The notes under the pieces are model-generated. The model saw only the letters and a program-made list of their open reading frames with translations, made no database searches and was not told the DNA's origin. 28,000 nucleotides of DNA from Betaproteobacteria bacterium (lineage in GTDB: Bacteria > Pseudomonadota > Gammaproteobacteria > Burkholderiales > SG8-39): assembly GCA_009693345.1 (NCBI GenBank), contig SHXL01000008.1:1-28000 (forward strand), read 5' to 3'. This document shows, piece by piece, positions 21,633 to 28,000 of this stretch. How positions within the stretch are numbered: the first letter of the stretch is position 1; each line of letters begins with the position of its first letter. The position numbers and the translations under genes were made by a program.

Positions 21633-23093
21633 CTACGTTCGACCGACCTGCTTGAGCCAGGTGACCGGCTTGCCGAGCGCGCCGCCAAGGGCCTTGCCTT
21701 CGGGGTCGGCAAGCGCCGCCTCGCGCGCCTTGCGGATCGCCCCGGCCTGCTCGACAGTATCCGCGGTGGCCGGATTGTCCACCAGCGCATCCATGAGCGC
21801 GAGAAAATTGGCCTTGCCGCGGCGGTGGGTCTCGCCGTAGCCCTTGAGCAGGGTTGCGCATTGCGCGACTTCGAGTGCCAGCGCCGGACTGCGCTGCGCG
21901 GCCTCGGCTACCCGGGCCAGCCAGTGCTCGATCATCTCCTGTTCTTCCTGATAGCGGAAGGAGTGCGGCCGCCAGGGCTTGAGCCAGGCGAGCGAGCGCA
22001 CCATCAGGTAGCCGAACACGCCCGACGTCTTGATGTGCATGCCGATGTTGTACGCATCCAGCTTGCCACGCGCTTGTGCCCACGAAATCAGTCTTTTCCC
22101 AAGAAAATGCGGCAGCAGTGAGGCGAGTTCCTCGATCCCGGGCTTGAGGAAATCGATCACTACGACCGGCTCACCCTCCTTGGCGCCGACCTCCTTGCGC
22201 ACCCGTTCGAAGCGCGAGGCACGGGTCTTCAGGTCGGCGACGCGGATGATGTCCTCGTACGCCATCCAGAGAGCAAGATGTCTTGCCGTTTCGGATGAAA
22301 GCTTCTTGTCCTTGTCCTGGAAGAACTTCATTCGTTCCAAAAACAGGTCCGCATAAGCCGCACCCTGGTAGTCCGTCAGCCGCTCGATGCCGAGCCGCAT
22401 GATTTCGCCAATTTCCGAAGCGTGCTTCGGCGGTGCCGGCGACTGCGGCGTCGGGTGTGCACCCGCGGCAATATCGAATCCGGAGGTAAAGCCGCGCAGG
22501 CTCGCCTCTGCACCGCGTCCGCCGCCGCGGATCGCCTGCTCGCAGGCCTCGCGTGTCAGGGGCAGGGCCCCGCTCCCCGCCATGGCGCCGAACAGCACGG
22601 CGTTGATCACGGTGCCGCTGTCCTCGGCCAGCTTGCGCATGTCGAACAGGATCGCCTGCTTCGCAAGCTGCCTGCCGGCATCGACGACGCGCGAGCTGTC
22701 GAAGCGCCCGTCGGCCATCTGCATTTTCTCGATGGTGGCGTAGATGCGGTGGGTGGAGGCGATCAGCGTGGTGCGCTCCGGGTTGACGAATCCATTCTGC
22801 ATGGCGCGTCCAGCCTCGATCAGTTCCGAGGCGACCATGATGTCGACGTTGCCTGGGCTGGCGGTCAGCGAGAACACCGGCTGCCTGCCGTTCAGCTGGC
22901 TCACGGTAGCCGGAAAGACTTCGAGGTAGTAGGTGGTCGCTCCGGTGCGCTGCGCCACGCCCGGAATCGAGGTGCTCTGCGCCGGAAAGCCGCATTGCGC
23001 GGAGGCGTCGATCAGCCAGTCGGCCATCACGCCGCCGCCTTCGCCGCCGAGCGCGGCGATCAGGATCGTTATCGGGCGGTCAGGGAGGTTCAC
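21633..23093 (-). CDS. iorB: Indolepyruvate:ferredoxin oxidoreductase beta-type subunit, long form
   Basis: 486 aa starting with GTG at 23093, which overlaps the upstream stop as GTGA. The N-terminal 190 residues are a POR-gamma/IorB domain (ILIAALGGEGGGVMADWLID at 10-29, SIPGVAQRTGATTYYLEVFP at 42-61). Such a subunit is about 200 aa in archaea; here another 270 residues follow. The extra part (for instance LFLERMKFFQDKDKKLSSET and FRYQEEQEMIEHWLARVAEA) resembles the C-terminal region found in fused bacterial indolepyruvate oxidoreductases (DUF6537 by my memory). With IorA it should oxidise an arylpyruvate to the arylacetyl-CoA, reducing ferredoxin. It is the only beta subunit for two alpha subunits upstream. 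Confidence 0.87.
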   Translation of the reverse strand: MNLPDRPITILIAALGGEGGGVMADWLIDASAQCGFPAQSTSIPGVAQRTGATTYYLEVFPATVSQLNGRQPVFSLTASPGNVDIMVASELIEAGRAMQNGFVNPERTTLIASTHRIYATIEKMQMADGRFDSSRVVDAGRQLAKQAILFDMRKLAEDSGTVINAVLFGAMAGSGALPLTREACEQAIRGGGRGAEASLRGFTSGFDIAAGAHPTPQSPAPPKHASEIGEIMRLGIERLTDYQGAAYADLFLERMKFFQDKDKKLSSETARHLALWMAYEDIIRVADLKTRASRFERVRKEVGAKEGEPVVVIDFLKPGIEELASLLPHFLGKRLISWAQARGKLDAYNIGMHIKTSGVFGYLMVRSLAWLKPWRPHSFRYQEEQEMIEHWLARVAEAAQRSPALALEVAQCATLLKGYGETHRRGKANFLALMDALVDNPATADTVEQAGAIRKAREAALADPEGKALGGALGKPVTWLKQVGRT

Positions 23094-25180
23094 TTGAAGA
23101 GGTTTCTCATTTTGTCGATGGCTTTGTCGAAAATTCCAGGGTTCTGAATTACTTCGGCCCTGTAGAAAGAAGGACACAAGACCGCGGCGTGCGCATTTTC
23201 GCCGCACAGGCCGCAGCCGACGCAGCCGTCGATCACGGTGGCTACCGGATCGCGCCGCAGCGGGTCGGGATTGTCCTTGACGGTCAAGGTGGGGCAGCCC
23301 GAGAGCCGGATGCAGGAGTGGTCCCCGGTGCAGGTGTCCTCATCAACGCCGTATTTGACGCGTACTGTTCTCTTGCCTTCAGATAATTTCTTGGAAATTA
23401 AAGGCTTGAGTCTTCGTTGTCGTTCGAGTTGGCACTCGCCCTCGGCGACGATGACCTTGAGGCCCTTCTCGCCCGTGGTCATCGCTTCACGGTAGGCCTT
23501 CGACATGGCGCCGACATCGTAGTTGTCGACGGTGCGCAGCCATTTCACGCCGATCCCGCTCAGGCTGTCCTCGATCGAGTGCGCGGAATTCTTCGGCGAA
23601 GAAAGAAGTTCCTGGGTGCCCGTGGCGGAGGCGTAGCCGTTCTTCATGATGATCAGCACGCCATCGCCTTTGTTCATCAGGTTCGAGGCGACGCCCGACA
23701 GCAGTCCGTTGTGCCAGAAGCCGCCGTCGCCCATCACGGCCACCGGCCGCCGCGCTGACAGCGGCGTCACGCCGGCGGCGCTGGCAAGGCTCATGCCGTA
23801 ACCGAGCAGGGTATTGCCCTGCGAGAAGGGCTCGAATGAAGCGAAGGCGTGGCAGCCGACGTCCATCGAAACGTGCGGCCGGCCGATGTCCTGCGCCACC
23901 AGCTTCATCGCCGAGAACACCGGCCGCTCCGGGCAGCCGACGCAGAAAGTCGGCGGGCGCTGGGGCATGTTGCCCAGCAACGCGGCTGCTTTTTCTCTTG
24001 AATTCTGAATTGAATTCAACCAAAGGGAACCCGAAGACAAGTCCAGTCGCGGCGCGTACTGCGCCAGGAATCGCGCCAGGCCGCGCACCATCAGCTCGGC
24101 GCTGTAGTCGCCCGCCATCTGCAGCAGGTCCTTGCCGTGCAGCTTTGCCTGAAGATCAGCGCGCCGCAGGTGCATCGCGATCTCCTGCTCGATGAACTCC
24201 GGCTGGCCTTCTTCGATTACCAGCAGCGCGGTCTTGTTCTTTGCAAAGTTATTTATTTCGTCGGGTACCAGCGGATACACAACATTCAATACGTAAATCG
24301 GAATCCGGCACCCGCCGAAATCATCGGCGAGCCCGAGCAGCCACAACGCGCGCGTCAGGCCGTTGTAGAGGCCGCCTTGCACGACGAGGCCGATATCGGA
24401 CACGTCGCCTTCGAATATCTCGTTCAACTTGTGCTCCGTGATGTACTTGCGCGCCGCGGGCAGGCGCACGTCGCTCTTCAGTTTTTCCTGGCGGAAGATG
24501 GCCGGCGGGTGCGCGAGCCGGTCGTAGATGAATTCCTTCGGCGGCCCTTCGAGGAGGTTGCGCGTCGAGACTGCGGGCGAAATATTCTTCTTGGAAATAA
24601 AGGAGCCCTGCAGATGGCAGGCGCGGATTCTCAGCTCCATCATCACCGGGGTGCTGGAAGCTTCCGACAGCGCGAAGCCGTGCTCCACCATGCCGACGAT
24701 TGTCGGGAGGTTCGGCCTCGGGTCGAGCAGCCACATCAGCGACTTCATGGCGAAGGAATGACTGCGTTCCTGCGCCACCACGCCGCCTTCGCCGTAGTCT
24801 TCGCCCAGCACGATCAGCGCCCCGCCCATGACGCCGGCGCTCGCGAGGTACGATAGGGCATCCGCGGCGACATTGGTGCCGACGACCGATTTCCAGGTCA
24901 CCGCGCCTCGCGCCGGGTAGTTGATCGAAGCGCCGAGCATCGCCGCCGCCGAGGCTTCACTGGTGCAGGGCTCAACATGGACGCCGAGTTCATCCATGTA
25001 CTCGCGCGCCTGCACCATCACATCGAGCAGATGCGATACCGGCGCGCCCTGGTAGCCGCCGACATACGACACGCCCGATTGCAGCAGCGCCTTGGTCACG
25101 GCAAGGATGCCCTCGCCGTGAAACACCTCGCCGTCGCCCAGCTTCAGGCTTTCAATTTCGCTGGTGAATTGTCGTTCCAC
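23090..25180 (-). CDS. iorA: Indolepyruvate:ferredoxin oxidoreductase alpha subunit, copy 1
   Basis: 696 aa. TPP-dependent 2-oxoacid oxidoreductase subunit: N-terminal pyrimidine-binding domain (GYQGAPVSHLLDVM near 41-54), TPP/Mg motif GDGGFWHNG...IIMKNGYASATGTQ, and a C-terminal ferredoxin-like domain with C617, C623, C629, then C653, C656, C659 and C669 (CVGCGLCG) for [4Fe-4S] clusters. The GTG start at 25180 lies 29 bases inside the preceding paralog and is supported by alignment of MERQFTSEIESLKLGDGE with MERSFKKEVELLKLGDGE of copy 2. The C-terminal 86 residues differ from copy 2 at only about eight places. The N-terminal part is near 70% identical by eye. Confidence 0.9.
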   Translation of the reverse strand: MERQFTSEIESLKLGDGEVFHGEGILAVTKALLQSGVSYVGGYQGAPVSHLLDVMVQAREYMDELGVHVEPCTSEASAAAMLGASINYPARGAVTWKSVVGTNVAADALSYLASAGVMGGALIVLGEDYGEGGVVAQERSHSFAMKSLMWLLDPRPNLPTIVGMVEHGFALSEASSTPVMMELRIRACHLQGSFISKKNISPAVSTRNLLEGPPKEFIYDRLAHPPAIFRQEKLKSDVRLPAARKYITEHKLNEIFEGDVSDIGLVVQGGLYNGLTRALWLLGLADDFGGCRIPIYVLNVVYPLVPDEINNFAKNKTALLVIEEGQPEFIEQEIAMHLRRADLQAKLHGKDLLQMAGDYSAELMVRGLARFLAQYAPRLDLSSGSLWLNSIQNSREKAAALLGNMPQRPPTFCVGCPERPVFSAMKLVAQDIGRPHVSMDVGCHAFASFEPFSQGNTLLGYGMSLASAAGVTPLSARRPVAVMGDGGFWHNGLLSGVASNLMNKGDGVLIIMKNGYASATGTQELLSSPKNSAHSIEDSLSGIGVKWLRTVDNYDVGAMSKAYREAMTTGEKGLKVIVAEGECQLERQRRLKPLISKKLSEGKRTVRVKYGVDEDTCTGDHSCIRLSGCPTLTVKDNPDPLRRDPVATVIDGCVGCGLCGENAHAAVLCPSFYRAEVIQNPGIFDKAIDKMRNLFK

Positions 25181-27248
25181 GGAAAGCGTTTCTCAGTTTG
25201 TTCAGTGCTTTGTCGAAAAAACCGGGATTTTGAATAATTTCAGCTCTATAAAAAGACGGGCAGAGCACGGCCGCGTGAGCGTTCTCGCCGCACAGGCCGC
25301 AGCCCACGCAGCCGTCGATCACGGTGGCCACCGGATCGCGGCGCAGCGGGTCCGGGTTGTCCTTGATGGTGAGCGTCGGGCAGCCCGAGAGCCGGATGCA
25401 GGAATGGTCGCCGGTGCAGGTGTCCTCGTCGACGCCGTATTTTACTTTGATGGTTCTTTTCCCTTCGGACAACTGCTTTGCGACGACGGGCCGCAATTTT
25501 CGCTGGCGCTCAAGCTGGCATTCGCCCTCGGCGATGATCACCTTGAGGCCCTTATATTCCGTGGACATCGCGTCCTTCAGCACCTTTGCCACGTCGCCGA
25601 CGCGGTAGTTGTCCACCGTCTTCACCCAGCCCACGCCGACGCCGGCGAGCGCGCGCTCGATCGCCATGTCGTCCGACTTGGATTCGCTGTGTTGGGGGCT
25701 GGAGGGCAGCTCCTGCGTGCCAGTGGCCGAGCTGTAGCCGTTCTTCATGATGACGAGGATGCCGTCGTCCTTGTTGAAGACGGAATTGGCGATGCCCGAG
25801 GTGAGGCCGTTGTGCCAGAAGCCGCCATCGCCCATGATGGTGAGTGTGCGCTTGCCGAACATCGTGTCGACCGCTGAATTCGAGGCGAGCCCCAGGCCGT
25901 AGCCAAGCACTGTGTGGCCGATGTTGAACGGCGGCAGCGTGGCGAAAGTGTGGCAGCCGATGTCGGCAGAAATGTGGAAGGCGCCGGTCGCTTTCTCGGC
26001 AACCTTCATCGCCGCGAACACCGGGCGCTCCGGGCAGCCGACGCAGAAGCCGGGGGGGCGGGCGGGGACGGTGCCCAGCAATTCGGTGGCTCTTGTTTTC
26101 AGTTTTTTTACTGCATTTATTTCAACATCGCGATTCAAAAATCTGCTGATTCCCGTCAGTACGACTTCACCCGTGTACTCGCCGCCGAGCGGGAGCATGT
26201 CCTTGCCGTGCACCTTGGTCAGGTTCGCATCCGCCCGGCGCAGCGCCGCCTGCAGCGCGTCCTCGATGAACGCAGGCTGGCCTTCCTCGACCACCAGCAC
26301 CCGCTTCTTGTCCGCGCAGAACGCGACGGTCTCTTCAGGGATCATCGGATAGGCGACGTTCATGCAATAGATCGGTACGCGCGTAGCGCCAAAGGCGTCC
26401 GCGAGGCCCAGCAGCTGCAGCGCGCGGATTACCGCGTTGTACATGCCGCCCTGGCAGACGATGCCGGTGTCGGACATGGCGCCGGCGAATACTTCATTCA
26501 GTTTGTTTTTCCTGATAAACGCAACAGCAGCCGGCCAGCGTACTTCTATCTTGTGCTTCTCCTGCGCGTAGGTAGCCGGCGGCAGGCTGATGCGGCCGAA
26601 ATCGAAGTCGGGTTCCGCGATGGGATTTTTTTTCGAGTTCTTTGAACCTAAATTCTTCTTGGTAGTGAAGGTCCCATGCACGTGGCAGGCGCGGATCCGC
26701 AGCTCGAGCATCACCGGGGTGTTGGAGGCTTCCGAGAGCTCGAAGCCTTTCTCCACCATCTCCACGATCTTCGGCAGGTTCGGCCGGGGATCGAGCAGCC
26801 ACATCTGCGACTTCATCGCGAAGGCATGGCTGCGCTCCTGGATGATCGAGGAACCCTCGCCGTAGTCCTCGCCCAGCACCACCAGCGCGCCGCCGCGCAC
26901 GCCGGCCGAGGCCAGATTGGAGAGCGCGTCGGACGCCACGTTGGTGCCGACCGTGGACTTGAACGCGACTGCGCCGCGAATCGGGTAATTGATCGAGGCC
27001 CCGAGCATTGCCGCGGCGCCGGCTTCGTTGGCATTGGTCTCGACGTGCACGCCCAGGTCGTCGAGGATGTCGCGCGCGTCGTTCAGCACGTCCATCACGT
27101 GCGATACCGGCGCCCCTTGGTAGCCGCCGACGTAGGCGACGCCGGACTGCAGCAGCGCCTTGGTGACGGCGAGGATTCCCTCGCCATGGAAGGTCTCGCC
27201 GTCTCCCAGCTTGAGAAGTTCCACTTCCTTCTTGAACGAGCGCTCCAT
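25152..27248 (-). CDS. iorA: Indolepyruvate:ferredoxin oxidoreductase alpha subunit, copy 2
   Basis: 698 aa with ATG at 27248. Same domain plan as the downstream paralog: GYQGAPVSHVMDVL at 41-54, GDGGFWHNGLTSG plus IIMKNGYSSATGTQ for TPP, and cysteines at 611, 617, 623, 647, 650, 653 and 663 in the ferredoxin part. It ends eight residues later than copy 1 (RGTTIHQRN), running into the start of that gene. The middle part is the most divergent between the copies, as expected if they differ in substrate or partner. It begins 14 bases after the TRAP permease stop, so transport and oxidation appear co-expressed. Confidence 0.9.
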   Translation of the reverse strand: MERSFKKEVELLKLGDGETFHGEGILAVTKALLQSGVAYVGGYQGAPVSHVMDVLNDARDILDDLGVHVETNANEAGAAAMLGASINYPIRGAVAFKSTVGTNVASDALSNLASAGVRGGALVVLGEDYGEGSSIIQERSHAFAMKSQMWLLDPRPNLPKIVEMVEKGFELSEASNTPVMLELRIRACHVHGTFTTKKNLGSKNSKKNPIAEPDFDFGRISLPPATYAQEKHKIEVRWPAAVAFIRKNKLNEVFAGAMSDTGIVCQGGMYNAVIRALQLLGLADAFGATRVPIYCMNVAYPMIPEETVAFCADKKRVLVVEEGQPAFIEDALQAALRRADANLTKVHGKDMLPLGGEYTGEVVLTGISRFLNRDVEINAVKKLKTRATELLGTVPARPPGFCVGCPERPVFAAMKVAEKATGAFHISADIGCHTFATLPPFNIGHTVLGYGLGLASNSAVDTMFGKRTLTIMGDGGFWHNGLTSGIANSVFNKDDGILVIMKNGYSSATGTQELPSSPQHSESKSDDMAIERALAGVGVGWVKTVDNYRVGDVAKVLKDAMSTEYKGLKVIIAEGECQLERQRKLRPVVAKQLSEGKRTIKVKYGVDEDTCTGDHSCIRLSGCPTLTIKDNPDPLRRDPVATVIDGCVGCGLCGENAHAAVLCPSFYRAEIIQNPGFFDKALNKLRNAFRGTTIHQRN

Positions 27249-27262
27249 CCGGATCTATCCCG

Positions 27263-28000
27263 TCAGACCAGTACGCTGGGAAGCCACACCGCGATCGCGG
27301 GAATGTAAAACACCAGCGCCAGCAGCACGATGCTCATCACGAGGTAGGGCACCACCGCGCGGAAAATATGGCTCATGCGCACTTCGGGCGGCGAGACGCC
27401 CTTCATGGTCATCAGCAGCAGGCCGTGCGGCGGCAACAGCAGGCCGAGCTGCATGCAGATGAGGAACATGACGCCGAACCAGACCGGGTCGACGCCGTAC
27501 TTCTGCACCAGCGGCATGTAGATCGGCAGCGTGATCATCATCATGCTGACCTGTTCGACAAACAGGCCGAGGAAGATCAGCAGCAGCATCATGGCGACGA
27601 TCACCGCGCCGGGCGGCAGTCCGAGATTGGCGATGATCTCGACCAGGCCGTTGCTCACGCCGGAGAACGACAGGATCTGCGAAAACGTGGTCGCTCCTAC
27701 GATGATGAAAAGGATCATGCCCGAGATCGCCGCCGTGCCCCGCAGCGCCTTCAGCAGGTTCTGCAAGGTAAGCGCCCGGTAGGCGAGCGCGAGAATCATC
27801 GTGAAGAGCGCGCCGATCGCCGCCGATTCGGTCGGTGTGGCCCAGCCGGCGGACATGGAGGCGACCACGACGACGAAAATAGACACCAGGGGAAGCACGT
27901 ACTGGAAGAACGGGCGCAGCTTCTCCCACCCTTTGTATTCGGTGAAGGAACTCGCCGGCGCGAGGGCCGGATTCAGCTTCACCCGCACGATGATGTACAC
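27263..28000 (-). CDS. TRAP transporter large permease (DctM type), partial
   Basis: The last 245 residues of a tripartite ATP-independent periplasmic transporter large membrane subunit; the beginning is beyond the right edge. Several hydrophobic segments are visible, and the conserved WATPTESAAIGAL, FVEQVSMMMITLPIYMPL and GLLLPPHGLLLMTMKGV segments identify the DctM family. These sodium-coupled importers take up organic acids bound by a periplasmic receptor (DctP). The substrate is not readable from the permease; the downstream genes suggest an aromatic or aryl-keto acid. The small permease and receptor genes would be expected just past the window edge. Confidence 0.93.
   Translation of the reverse strand: MYIIVRVKLNPALAPASSFTEYKGWEKLRPFFQYVLPLVSIFVVVVASMSAGWATPTESAAIGALFTMILALAYRALTLQNLLKALRGTAAISGMILFIIVGATTFSQILSFSGVSNGLVEIIANLGLPPGAVIVAMMLLLIFLGLFVEQVSMMMITLPIYMPLVQKYGVDPVWFGVMFLICMQLGLLLPPHGLLLMTMKGVSPPEVRMSHIFRAVVPYLVMSIVLLALVFYIPAIAVWLPSVLV

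Noticed and set aside
23094..23207. Upstream extension of iorB by 38 residues
   Set aside because: It would lie inside the ferredoxin domain code of iorA; GTG at 23093 in the GTGA overlap fits the family start.
25152..25180. Possibility that the two iorA genes are one gene split by a frameshift
   Set aside because: Each copy has all domains from start to ferredoxin motifs; they are full-length paralogs that overlap by 29 bases.

Overview
The window is high-GC chromosomal DNA, most likely from a betaproteobacterium (Burkholderiales or a relative). I base this on tuf running directly into rpsJ, on the gene order rpsM-rpsK-rpsD-rpoA-rplQ, on the form of the L36, RpoA and SecY proteins, and on the catabolic gene content. 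Genus cannot be read from the sequence alone. There are no rRNA or tRNA genes, CRISPR arrays, insertion sequences or phage genes, and no gene-free stretch longer than about 90 bases.

Region 1 (1-14327, all + strand) is the S10-spc-alpha ribosomal protein cluster: 'tuf-rpsJ-rplC-rplD-rplW-rplB-rpsS-rplV-rpsC-rplP-rpmC-rpsQ, then rplN-rplX-rplE-rpsN-rpsH-rplF-rplR-rpsE-rpmD-rplO-secY-rpmJ, then rpsM-rpsK-rpsD-rpoA-rplQ. A candidate spc promoter lies across the end of rpsQ. A terminator-like hairpin followed by a near-consensus promoter separates rpmJ from rpsM. Oddities are Ala/Pro/Lys-rich tails on S19, S3, S17, L5 and L15, a Thermus-like four-cysteine zinc motif in S4, no infA between secY and rpmJ, and a TTG start for secY.

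Region 2 (14369-17799) is a nearly mirror-like four-gene group: exported methyltransferase-like gene (+), gamma-resorcylate-decarboxylase-like amidohydrolase (-), a second amidohydrolase/decarboxylase (+), and a second exported methyltransferase-like gene (+). The two amidohydrolases diverge from an 81-base region that holds two short perfect inverted repeats.

Region 3 (17800-28000, all - strand) reads as one long transcription unit entering from the right edge: TRAP transporter large permease (partial) -> iorA-like copy 2 -> iorA-like copy 1 -> long iorB-like gene -> gentisate 1,2-dioxygenase-like bicupin -> kynurenine-formamidase-like alpha/beta hydrolase -> transglutaminase-like protein -> glycerate 2-kinase. 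Most junctions are 4-base overlaps (GTGA, ATGA, ATGA, CTGA), which points to coupled translation. The last junction implies a CTG start for the kinase. The set suggests import and oxidative breakdown of an aromatic or aryl-keto acid, with two alternative or heteromeric 2-oxoacid:ferredoxin oxidoreductase alpha subunits sharing one beta subunit. The substrate is unknown. This operon, with its exported methyltransferase and decarboxylase neighbours, is the best candidate here for an undescribed system.
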